Positions 1 to 5,803 of a stretch of 5,803 nt of DNA are shown piece by piece. A program made the translations under genes and the position numbers. The stretch comes from CAZILN01 sp964540005 (GTDB lineage Bacteria > Bacteroidota > Bacteroidia > Bacteroidales > SM23-62). Under the pieces are notes generated by a model. It was not told where the DNA came from. It worked only from the letters and a program-made list of their open reading frames with translations, and ran no database searches. Position 1 is the stretch's first letter. Each line of letters opens with the position of its first letter. Location: NCBI GenBank assembly GCA_964540005.1, contig CAZILN010000086.1, forward strand, positions 1-5,803, in the 5' to 3' direction.

Positions 1-151
1 TGAAAACCGAGATAATTCTTGAACCCACGAATCCCTGCTTTTTGTCAAGTTCAATCCTCAGTTTGTTTGAAGAGACAAAAGCGATCTCCATTCCTGAAAA
101 GAAAGCCGAGAACAGCAAGGAAAGCATTATTTTTAACAACAGGTAATTCAT
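1..151 (-). CDS. CNNM/CorC (TlyC 'hemolysin') family membrane protein, N-terminal fragment
   Basis: The ATG at 151 opens a frame that runs 50 codons to the window edge without a stop. It encodes a hydrophobic first helix (MNYLLLKIMLSLLFSAFFSG) followed by MEIAFVSSNKLRIELDKKQG (21-40). The pattern FFSG.E.AF....K.R.E....G is the hallmark start of the CNNM (DUF21) transmembrane domain. Full-length relatives carry three or four membrane helices, a tandem CBS pair and a CorC/HlyC C-terminal domain. They are linked to magnesium or cobalt efflux; the older 'hemolysin' label is misleading. Those later domains cannot be seen here, so neither intactness nor subtype (for example GldE-like) can be judged. 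The start is 6 nt after the stop of the small membrane protein gene, so this is the next member of the same operon. Confidence 0.88.
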   Translation of the reverse strand, partial: MNYLLLKIMLSLLFSAFFSGMEIAFVSSNKLRIELDKKQGFVGSRIISVF

Positions 152-157
152 GCAGGG

Positions 158-349
158 TCAGGACTTATCTTCCTTTTTTCTGAAATTTCTCCTTAAAGAG
201 TACATGCCGAATGCAATAAGTGATATCAGCAAAAAAAGCCAGCTACGGGAGATGCCTTCATGGAATGTTTGATGTATTCCTGCACCCAGGCTCAGGATGG
301 CAACGATCAGCCAGAATATTTCGAGAATATGAGCGCTTTTTTTATTCAT
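158..349 (-). CDS. Small 63-residue protein with two predicted membrane helices
   Basis: A short open frame starts at the ATG at 349, inside the end of lptC (8-nt overlap, ATGAATAA), and ends with TGA 6 nt before the CNNM gene. The product has a basic start (MNKKSAHILE), a first hydrophobic helix (about 9-25), a short loop GIHQTFHEGISRS (24-36), a second helix (about 37-51) and a charged tail (LRRNFRKKEDKS, 52-63). The basic tail after helix 2 and the basic N-terminus suggest a hairpin with both ends in the cytoplasm. The frame stays open upstream, but that 33-residue extension would lie wholly within lptC and looks like out-of-frame noise, so I did not use it. It resembles small unnamed proteins I recall beside lptC in other Bacteroidota; no function is known to me. 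Its position between lptC and a CNNM gene, with no spare sequence, argues that it is a real gene. Confidence 0.8.
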   Translation of the reverse strand: MNKKSAHILEIFWLIVAILSLGAGIHQTFHEGISRSWLFLLISLIAFGMYSLRRNFRKKEDKS

Positions 350-926
350 CTTTAACGTTAACAGTGCCTTTGGTTCCCTTAAGTTTCCACCAGCTGAAAC
401 TCTGGTTGGCTTCAAATCCTTTTTGTCCGTAAAAAGTACCGTCATCATTCACAATACGTGAATAGGTATTTGAATAAACCAGCTCCTTATCCTCATCCCA
501 GAACAAATGTTCGGTATTCAGCTGTTCATTGGTCTTCAGGTTCCTTATTTCCACATCATTCTTTGCTTCCCAGAGATGTTCCTCGTTATAGTAGATCACA
601 TAATTGGCCCGCATGGTCGATTCCACTTCCAGACTATCATCAAAAAAAGTAGCTGTCATGCCTTTGGGAAATTCAAAATAAGGTCTTTCAAGAGAGTTGA
701 ACTGCCTGATCTCATCTGCCAGTACCTTTACCTTGATATGGGCAGAATCACTGTAGATGATCTCGTATTTTTCTCCGGTTGCATCAGGCAGGATCTCCGA
801 TGAAGTAATGGTGTTAATCTTCTGGATATCATTCTCACAGGAGCATAAGAGCAAAATAATCAAAACTTTACAGCTTAATGCAAGGAGAATGGATGTCTTA
901 TTTAGTTCGTACTTTTGTGGTTTCAT
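342..926 (-). CDS. lptC: LPS export ABC transporter periplasmic protein LptC (lipoprotein form)
   Basis: LptC links the LptB2FG ATPase complex in the inner membrane to the periplasmic LptA bridge and passes lipopolysaccharide along a beta-jellyroll groove. This 194-residue protein has the family's usual length. The N-terminus has a basic segment, a hydrophobic stretch (about 12-29) and a lipobox-like LCSC with C30 as the candidate lipidated cysteine. It therefore appears to be a lipoprotein, as in many Bacteroidota, rather than the single-helix form of E. coli. The OstA/LptC-like beta domain spans about 53-190, with PYFEFPKGM (82-90), Y.....LWEAKNDVEI (112-127), LNTEHLFWD (136-144) and GQKGFEANQSF (167-177). 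The start is the only ATG before the lipobox, at 926. It overlaps the TPR gene by 29 nt, and the stop overlaps the next gene by 8 nt, so translation is probably coupled on both sides. Partner genes lptA, lptB, lptF and lptG are not in the window. Confidence 0.92.
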   Translation of the reverse strand: MKPQKYELNKTSILLALSCKVLIILLLCSCENDIQKINTITSSEILPDATGEKYEIIYSDSAHIKVKVLADEIRQFNSLERPYFEFPKGMTATFFDDSLEVESTMRANYVIYYNEEHLWEAKNDVEIRNLKTNEQLNTEHLFWDEDKELVYSNTYSRIVNDDGTFYGQKGFEANQSFSWWKLKGTKGTVNVKDE

Positions 927-2238
927 TTATCCAGCAACCAACCGTGTATGAATCTCCTTCCTGGAAACCCTGAAAGAAAACGGATTCCACATCGGGGAAG
1001 TATTGGGAATAGGTGTTTATCCTGTCACCGGCTTTATCTGCAACTGTTGTATCGAGGTTCTTTGCAGTGATGAACTTATCAACCGCCGCCCAGTAAATAG
1101 TGCTTTTTTCAAAATCATCATTGAAGCAATCCTTGCTGGCAGCATAGGCATCTCCAATAAGTATATAAGGCTCACCCCAGCCTGGTCTGTTTGAAATGGC
1201 TTTAAGGGCATACTCCCGGGCCTGCTGCGGTTGTTTCATTTTTGTATTGGTTACCACGCCCAGCTGGTAATAGTAATCTGCCTTTAAATTATTATCCTCT
1301 TCTTTTTCAATTGCTTCATGATAATACTTCACAGCTTTATTAAAATCCTCCCTGGAAACAAATAATCTGGCCAGGCTGAAGGCTGCTCCTGCGGAAGGTT
1401 CCAGGACGTACAGGTCTTCGGCTGCCCTGGTATACAGGGGGTCTTCTTCACAATCCAGGGTGCCGAGGAAAGTGACTACTTTTTTTACATAGTTCAGATC
1501 TTCTGTACGGGCTTCATATTCCGGACCGAAATAATTTATAAGTGATTTACAGGTAGGAGCCCCGCTGATGATGAACCCCAGATCGACAGATTCTTTAACC
1601 TTTAATGCATTGTCATCATCCGGATTGGTGGCCAGCAAAAAATCTAAGATATCAGATACCATGGCATAATCATCAATAACCTGCAGGTCTGTAAGGATGG
1701 CATGCTCAAATAACAGGTAGCTCGCTTTCATGAAAGTGGCAATTACTGCTATGGATGTTTTGTTCTTCAGGAGGGTAATTGATTCCTTAAGATAGGTGTA
1801 CCCTTCCTGAAGTTTCTCAGGATCATTAAGCCTGTGACGCAGAAGATCCACCCCTTGCCGTCCGCGTACCGAACCGGTTTGCTTGTAATATTTAATGCGC
1901 TTGTCATAGACCATCATCAGGGTGTCAATCATTCCGGATTGAATACCGGCATCTGTTTCATCCTTGATGAACTCATTATACATTTTTGCCCCGTCAATGT
2001 AAATGTTCTTGGTTGATAAAGGGCATTCATTAAAGACAATTCTCCATGGCCCTATGGCATCATTGAAATTTCCATGTTTGACATATTCCCTGTAAAGTGA
2101 CAGGTTCCTTATACATCGGATACTGTCCTCTCCGTGCCCGAAACGGGATTCATCTTCTACCCCTTTCTGTGAGAAGACCATGAGGGGAATGATCAGCAAC
2201 AGGATATTAACCAGTATTATTCTGTTAATCTTATTCAT
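898..2238 (-). CDS. Exported tetratricopeptide-repeat protein
   Basis: Predicted 446-residue secreted, probably periplasmic, protein. Residues 1-23 are a signal peptide (MNKINR, a long Leu/Ile core, likely cleavage at VFS-QK). The start is the ATG at 2238, placing the signal peptide at the N-terminus and leaving a 10-nt gap after the barrel gene. An in-frame ATG at 2283 would add 15 residues before the signal peptide and overlap the upstream gene, so I rejected it. The clearest TPR-like helical repeats lie at about 283-400 (AGAAFSLARLFVSREDFNKA; a YYYQLGVV repeat; GWGEPYILIGDAYAAS). A degenerate helical region precedes them. The C-terminus has YSQYFPDVESVFFQGF (410-425) and YTVGCWINETTKVR (431-444), a block that looks conserved in this family. 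The mature part has six cysteines (42, 72, 230, 263, 371, 435), consistent with disulfides in an oxidising compartment. TPR proteins usually act as scaffolds or binding partners; the partner is unknown, though the neighbouring barrel protein or LptC are candidates. Its last 29 nt overlap lptC. Confidence 0.88.
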   Translation of the reverse strand: MNKINRIILVNILLLIIPLMVFSQKGVEDESRFGHGEDSIRCIRNLSLYREYVKHGNFNDAIGPWRIVFNECPLSTKNIYIDGAKMYNEFIKDETDAGIQSGMIDTLMMVYDKRIKYYKQTGSVRGRQGVDLLRHRLNDPEKLQEGYTYLKESITLLKNKTSIAVIATFMKASYLLFEHAILTDLQVIDDYAMVSDILDFLLATNPDDDNALKVKESVDLGFIISGAPTCKSLINYFGPEYEARTEDLNYVKKVVTFLGTLDCEEDPLYTRAAEDLYVLEPSAGAAFSLARLFVSREDFNKAVKYYHEAIEKEEDNNLKADYYYQLGVVTNTKMKQPQQAREYALKAISNRPGWGEPYILIGDAYAASKDCFNDDFEKSTIYWAAVDKFITAKNLDTTVADKAGDRINTYSQYFPDVESVFFQGFQEGDSYTVGCWINETTKVRTK

Positions 2239-2248
2239 AGAGCAAAAA

Positions 2249-3541
2249 TTATTCGAATCTGCGCTTATAAAACCAAAAATCATGCAAAGTTACACTAAAA
2301 CTTAAAAAAACGTATTTTTCCTGAATTAAATTATTATCCATAGTGCCCCTCTTACCCGTGTTGCATGCAAGGTTAAAAGAACTTCTGTTACTGCTGAACG
2401 GTAAACCTAATCCAAAACTTATGCCGGAATTTTTCAGCTGTTCTCCGTGCACCTGCAGATAGGAGTCCTCAAGATATCCCCCAAGGCGGTAATGCATCCT
2501 TTTCCAGTATCCTCTGAGCGCATCCCTGTCCGGTGTAAGTTCTAATCCCATATGCATGGCACTGCTGTTAACAAAATTCTGAGATTTACCAAAGATACTG
2601 GCTTCACTCCAGTTCTGCCGGTAATAATCAAATCCGAACGCTACTTTCTGCTTATAGGAAAAGTTCATACCCATACCAATGTTCTGTGGCATAACAATAG
2701 ATCCGGAAACTGTATCCCTTTGCAAGATAAACAATGGATTAACGGTTGTAGAATCGCTGGTCAGAGCAGCCTGTCCGGGGAACTTATTAGTCATTGTAAT
2801 AAACCTTTCAGCACCTACATTACTTCGGTTATCATATATAAGGCCGAGAGTAAGGTTATAATTTTCAGCAAAGGTTTCATGATATTGCAGGCCAAACTTA
2901 TAGATGAATCCGTTCATAACGGTCCGCCTTTTCACAGCGCTGACAGTATAATCATTCTCCAGGGGGAAACTCAGAGATTTTTCAAACTCCATGGCTCCGA
3001 AAAGATAGGAGAAATTAACCCCCAGTGATAAGTGGTGGAACAACTCGATGGCAGTACCGAGATGGAGTTTGTTTATCCCTCCCGAGCCCTGATAATTATA
3101 ATCCACAGAGCCAACATTCGGAATATAGTCTATCTCCTTGATATTGTAGCCTACAAAAGAATAGGGACTGACGCCAATGCTTGACTTCCACCACCTGGTA
3201 ATTGGGAATCCTATGCTTATGTGATCAATATTTGAATTAGTTGCTATACGGGACAGATCACTGGTTTTATACAGCGTGCGCCGGATATTCATTCCAAAAT
3301 CAAATAAAAATGACATGGTATCCTGGGCAGTATAAGAAGCGGGGTTCAGGCTGTTCAGCTGGTAATTGTCCCGGAGCGCCAGGCCAAGGCCTCCCATTGC
3401 CCTGCTATGGTCAGATCCTGATATGTTTAATTCTCCGATCCCGAAGCGTGAGTAAGGGGAACTGGTGTTTCTTTGTGCAGAAAGGTCAGAAAACTGATAC
3501 AGGCATATGAAAACCAATAAAATCCTACCGAAGCTTCTCAT
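2249..3541 (-). CDS. Outer membrane beta-barrel protein of unknown function, coaX-linked
   Basis: Predicted 430-residue integral outer membrane protein. Residues 1-22 form a signal peptide (MRSFGR then a hydrophobic stretch, with likely cleavage after LSA before QRN). The mature protein opens with NTSSPYSRFGIGEL (25-38), then AMGGLGLALRD (48-58) and LNSLNPASY (62-70). This N-terminal pattern resembles FadL/OmpP1-like barrels of Bacteroidota. The rest is rich in alternating aromatic and Gly strands (SLGVNFSYLFGAMEF, KVAFGFDYYRQNW, ISFGLGLPF) and ends in an aromatic, basic tail (DFWFYKRRF, 421-429). I chose the ATG at 3541. An in-frame TTG three codons earlier would add only HIM before the same signal peptide. 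The start lies inside the coaX end (17-nt overlap), which suggests translational coupling. The family often sits beside coaX in this phylum, but I know of no demonstrated function. A channel for hydrophobic compounds is one possibility, inferred only from the barrel resemblance. Confidence 0.85.
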   Translation of the reverse strand: MRSFGRILLVFICLYQFSDLSAQRNTSSPYSRFGIGELNISGSDHSRAMGGLGLALRDNYQLNSLNPASYTAQDTMSFLFDFGMNIRRTLYKTSDLSRIATNSNIDHISIGFPITRWWKSSIGVSPYSFVGYNIKEIDYIPNVGSVDYNYQGSGGINKLHLGTAIELFHHLSLGVNFSYLFGAMEFEKSLSFPLENDYTVSAVKRRTVMNGFIYKFGLQYHETFAENYNLTLGLIYDNRSNVGAERFITMTNKFPGQAALTSDSTTVNPLFILQRDTVSGSIVMPQNIGMGMNFSYKQKVAFGFDYYRQNWSEASIFGKSQNFVNSSAMHMGLELTPDRDALRGYWKRMHYRLGGYLEDSYLQVHGEQLKNSGISFGLGLPFSSNRSSFNLACNTGKRGTMDNNLIQEKYVFLSFSVTLHDFWFYKRRFE

Positions 3542-4256
3542 TATGTGCAAGAATTCTGTTTAATCCCTTTAATATGAGATTTGAATCCACAAAGATGTGA
3601 TTTTTTAATTTCCTGACAAAAAAATCAGCATCTCCTCCCGTCATCACCACCTTTAGATCATTATAACGCATGGAAAGCAGGTTTAAATATTCCTGGAGTT
3701 CGAAAAATATGCCTGATATGACCCCTGCCCTGATGGCATCAGTACTTGTTTGTCCGGGAAAATCATCCGTTTCCCCGGGTTCTATCAACGGCAGGTTGGC
3801 AGTAAAATGGTTCAGGGCGCTGAACCTCATCTTCATCCCGGGTGATATATTTCCCCCAAGGTATTGGTTCCTGTCGTTGATCATGTCAATAGTAATGGCA
3901 GATCCCAGGTCAATTATAAGTACATTTTTACCCGGATATACATCCCCAGCCGCGGCCGCAGCTGCCAGCCTGTCCATACCCAGTGTCTCCCTGGTTTTAT
4001 AAAGATTTTCAAAAGGGAGAGGGGTATGAGCGTCCAGTTGGAGGAAGAAAACAAGTCCTTCTGCAAGGAGGCTTATTAATTCCTGATCATCTTTCCTGAC
4101 AGTTGAAAGTATGGCATTATTTATCGGAAACCGGTTTAACAGTTCTCGGAGTGTGGCTGGTTCAATCACCGGCAGTGATATGCTGTGCAGGATCTCACTA
4201 CCATCGAAAACAGCAAGTTTTGCCTGAGAATTTCCAATATCAATTACCAGGTTCAT
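3525..4256 (-). CDS. coaX: Type III pantothenate kinase
   Basis: CoaX phosphorylates pantothenate with ATP, the first step of coenzyme A synthesis, in the cytoplasm. The 243-residue length is normal for this ASKHA-fold family. Visible motifs in order: phosphate-binding DIGNSQAKLAVF (6-17); TLGMDRLAAAAAA (91-103) with the family's catalytic aspartate at D95; second phosphate motif IDLGSAITID (115-124); GGNISPGMKMR (134-144); TGGDA (206-210); and the C-terminal NLILKGLNRIL (226-236). In two motifs Ser replaces the more usual Thr (DIGNS, DLGSA), a conservative change, so activity is expected. The ATG at 4256 begins directly with the family's N-terminal strand (MNLVIDIGNS), so the start is secure. 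No Shine-Dalgarno is visible, as is common in Bacteroidota. It is the first gene of the tightly packed series, and its last 17 nt overlap the start of the barrel gene. No biotin-protein ligase gene, a frequent coaX neighbour elsewhere, is adjacent. Confidence 0.97.
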   Translation of the reverse strand: MNLVIDIGNSQAKLAVFDGSEILHSISLPVIEPATLRELLNRFPINNAILSTVRKDDQELISLLAEGLVFFLQLDAHTPLPFENLYKTRETLGMDRLAAAAAAGDVYPGKNVLIIDLGSAITIDMINDRNQYLGGNISPGMKMRFSALNHFTANLPLIEPGETDDFPGQTSTDAIRAGVISGIFFELQEYLNLLSMRYNDLKVVMTGGDADFFVRKLKNHIFVDSNLILKGLNRILAHNEKLR

Positions 4257-4278
4257 CTGAAGAAAAGCTTAATGGACT

Positions 4279-4286
4279 TAAAGATA
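4279..4286 (-). promoter_or_regulatory. Possible Bacteroidota-type -7 promoter element upstream of coaX
   Basis: The minus strand reads TATCTTTA here, close to the Bacteroidota sigma-ABfr -7 consensus TAnnTTTG with only the last base differing. It lies 22 bp before the coaX ATG, so a transcript would begin roughly 15 bases before the start codon. I see no convincing TTTG -33 element at the expected distance of about 20 bp. The support is mainly positional: this is the only gap in the window large enough to hold a promoter for the coaX-to-CNNM series. The element overlaps the T tract of the possible terminator. Confidence 0.25.
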
Positions 4287-4307
4287 ATAAACTTCAGTTA
4301 TCCGAAG
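4281..4307 (-). terminator. Possible weak intrinsic terminator after the permease gene
   Basis: Read on the minus strand, CTTCGG (4307-4302) and CTGAAG (4297-4292) can pair as a 6-bp stem, with one G-U pair, around the loop ATAA. The T-rich stretch TTTATTATCTT follows directly. This fits a short rho-independent terminator for the permease, about 65 bp after its stop codon. The stem is short and only half G/C, and the T tract is interrupted, so the call is tentative. Confidence 0.3.
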
Positions 4308-4371
4308 ATGATCACTTCTCAGGGCAAAACGGGCCCGGCCAGGATGGTTTCCGTTCCGGGGATATGATTAT

Positions 4372-5803
4372 TTATTCGTACCTCAGGTTTTCTGCCGGGT
4401 TACTCCATGATAGTTTTAAAGCCTGGTAACCCACAGTCAGCAGGGCCAGTGTTATGACTATTAGAGCTGTGAACAGGAACAGTCCCGGCCCCATTGCCAC
4501 CTTTTCGGCAAAAATACGCAGCATCATGTTCATCAGCAGGATGGACAAGGGGATGGAAATCAACAATGAAATCAGGATCAGTTTGAGAAAATCCACGACA
4601 ACCAGCCTGAGGACCTTCACATTTGAGGCACCCATTGCTTTACGTATGCCTATTTCCTTGGTCCGTTGCTCGGTGGAAAAGATACTGAGCCCGAAGAGTC
4701 CCAGGTAGGAGATAAATATCCCGAAGGAGGTAAATATGAATATCATTTTTACAATAATACCGGCAATTTCAGATAAGGGATTCTCATATTCATCCAGGTA
4801 ATAGTAATCAAATGGATATTCAGGATTGAATTTTTCATGGATGGATTCGATGTACTCCCTTATGGCAGTTCTGTCACCCCCGGCCGACTTTACAAATGCG
4901 ATATCGCCCACCTCCTCGAAAGGGTAGATTGCCTTGTCCCCTGCCAGGCGCAGCACATTGTGGTTATAATTCCTCATGACACCTATAATGGTATAGGGCT
5001 CATCGAAAAGATAGAATCTCTGGCCTACGGGATCTTCAAGTCCCAGTGCATCAGCCACTGCACGGTTTATGACTATGGCCCCGGAACTGTCTGAAGGCAT
5101 TTCTTCCGAGTAGAACCTTCCTTCCTCTATGTCCATGGCAAAAGCAGCAGGGAAGCCGTATCCCACCGGACAGTGCATGGCAAGGTCATTTGTTTCATCC
5201 TGTTCCAGTCCCCAGTTTACCTCCCCCCTGTCTACGGAATTCGGGACATAATCCGATGTTACCACGCTTTCCACCTGGGGATGCTGTAAGACTTCCTGCC
5301 TGAATTGGGGATATTTCTCAAAAAGATCCCCCCGTACGGGGAAATATATAATGTTCCGGCTGTCAATTCCTTCAATGGATTCGTTCAGCAGCTTTACCTG
5401 GCGATAATTGACCACGGAAATAATGATGAATACTATGGCGAACAGGAATTGGGTGACCACAAGGACCTTCCTGATGCCCAGGCCTTTTTTAGAATTAGCC
5501 CTGACTTTCCTCAATACGGTTACGGCTTTGAATGAAGACAGGAAGAAGGCAGGATAGGAACCTGCCACCAGGCTGGTTATAAGGAACATACCTGCCAGGC
5601 TAACGAGGATTACCGGGTCGCCCAGGCTGAAGCTGATGTCCAGTTCAAAGGCACGGTTGAACTCGGGCAGCAAAAAATCCACAGCCAGGATGGACAGGTT
5701 GATGGAGATGAAGGTGATGATCATGGTTTCCCCGATGAACTGCCTGATAAGCTGGCCACGCCGGGCTCCCACCACTTTCCTGATCCCCACCTCCATGGTA
5801 CGG
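4372..5803 (-). CDS. MacB/FtsX-type ABC transporter permease, C-terminal part (5' end outside window)
   Basis: This is the membrane subunit of a MacB-like ABC exporter in the inner membrane; its substrate cannot be read from the sequence. The frame is open to the window edge, and the first in-frame Met (base 5796) lies inside a conserved motif (RTMEVGIRKVVGA), so it is not the start. Counting from that Met: three predicted membrane helices (about 24-44, 62-85, 112-130), a large periplasmic MacB-type core (about 131-344), then three more helices (about 345-372, 400-428, 438-456). The FtsX signature recurs as RTKEIGIRKAMGA at 378-390, so the protein has two FtsX domains, as in the roughly 800-residue permeases common in Bacteroidota. 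GSYPAFFLSSFKAVTVLR (79-96) and the end NPAENLRYE are typical of that group. The first helix, first periplasmic domain and any partner ATPase gene are outside the window. The gene ends with TAA, 115 bp before coaX, and is probably a separate transcription unit. Confidence 0.93.
   Translation of the reverse strand, partial: RTMEVGIRKVVGARRGQLIRQFIGETMIITFISINLSILAVDFLLPEFNRAFELDISFSLGDPVILVSLAGMFLITSLVAGSYPAFFLSSFKAVTVLRKVRANSKKGLGIRKVLVVTQFLFAIVFIIISVVNYRQVKLLNESIEGIDSRNIIYFPVRGDLFEKYPQFRQEVLQHPQVESVVTSDYVPNSVDRGEVNWGLEQDETNDLAMHCPVGYGFPAAFAMDIEEGRFYSEEMPSDSSGAIVINRAVADALGLEDPVGQRFYLFDEPYTIIGVMRNYNHNVLRLAGDKAIYPFEEVGDIAFVKSAGGDRTAIREYIESIHEKFNPEYPFDYYYLDEYENPLSEIAGIIVKMIFIFTSFGIFISYLGLFGLSIFSTEQRTKEIGIRKAMGASNVKVLRLVVVDFLKLILISLLISIPLSILLMNMMLRIFAEKVAMGPGLFLFTALIVITLALLTVGYQALKLSWSNPAENLRYE

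Noticed and set aside
350..448. 33-residue N-terminal extension of the small membrane protein
   Set aside because: It lies entirely within lptC in another frame and has no membrane or signal character, while the Met at 349 gives a compact two-helix protein with an 8-nt overlap.
2239..2283. Upstream ATG at 2283 as the start of the TPR gene
   Set aside because: It would place 15 extra residues before a clear signal peptide and overlap the barrel gene; the ATG at 2238 fits better.
2552..3028. 158-codon open frame on the plus strand opposite the outer membrane barrel gene
   Set aside because: It lies wholly antisense to a well-supported gene, has no recognisable domain or signal peptide, and reads like a shadow of the barrel gene's codon pattern.
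3670..4002. 110-codon plus-strand open frame opposite coaX
   Set aside because: It is antisense to the conserved CoaX motifs. Its Ala-rich stretch is the complement of the GC-rich run encoding the CoaX poly-Ala segment.
4324..4340. GGGC...GCCC inverted repeat in the permease-coaX gap as a terminator
   Set aside because: The stem is only 4 bp and no T tract follows on the minus strand.
5794..5796. ATG at 5796 as the true start of the permease
   Set aside because: It falls inside the conserved RT.E.GIRK..GA FtsX motif, and the frame continues to the window edge, so the gene is truncated by the window rather than starting here.
1..5803. Defence system, mobile element, CRISPR array, tRNA or rRNA
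   Set aside because: No transposase, integrase, nuclease or toxin-like protein, no tandem spaced repeats and no RNA gene pattern seen. All coding space is filled by ordinary metabolic and envelope genes.

Overview
The window looks like a chromosomal segment from a Bacteroidota bacterium, probably Bacteroidales-like. The reasons are: the ABC permease carries the phylum's GSYPAFFLS..K and NPAENLRYE signatures; there is no clear Shine-Dalgarno before any start; and the gene order coaX - outer membrane barrel - TPR protein - lptC - small membrane protein - CNNM/CorC-type protein is one I know from this phylum. The placement rests on protein features, since no marker RNA gene is present. All seven genes lie on the minus strand, so transcription runs from high to low coordinates.

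Layout in transcription order. (1) 5803-4372: C-terminal part of a MacB/FtsX-type ABC transporter permease, cut by the right edge. (2) 4371-4257: the only sizeable intergenic gap (115 bp), with a weak terminator-like hairpin and a weak Bacteroidota-type -7 promoter element. (3) 4256-3525: type III pantothenate kinase, coaX. (4) 3541-2249: outer membrane beta-barrel protein of unknown function, overlapping coaX by 17 nt. (5) 2238-898: exported TPR protein, 10 nt after the barrel gene. (6) 926-342: lptC, here a predicted lipoprotein, overlapping the TPR gene by 29 nt. (7) 349-158: 63-residue protein with two predicted membrane helices, overlapping lptC by 8 nt. (8) 151-1: first 50 codons of a CNNM/CorC (TlyC 'hemolysin') family membrane protein, 6 nt after the small gene and cut by the left edge.

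Genes 3 to 8 are packed with overlaps or gaps of at most 10 nt and very likely form one operon with translational coupling. One enzyme of coenzyme A synthesis leads a series of envelope genes: an outer membrane barrel, an exported TPR protein, an LPS-transport component and two inner membrane proteins. The barrel, TPR and 63-residue proteins have no established function that I know of, and their linkage to lptC suggests an envelope role. I see no mobile element, CRISPR array, RNA gene, defence system or sign of recent transfer. Apart from the uncharacterised members this is ordinary core-genome sequence.
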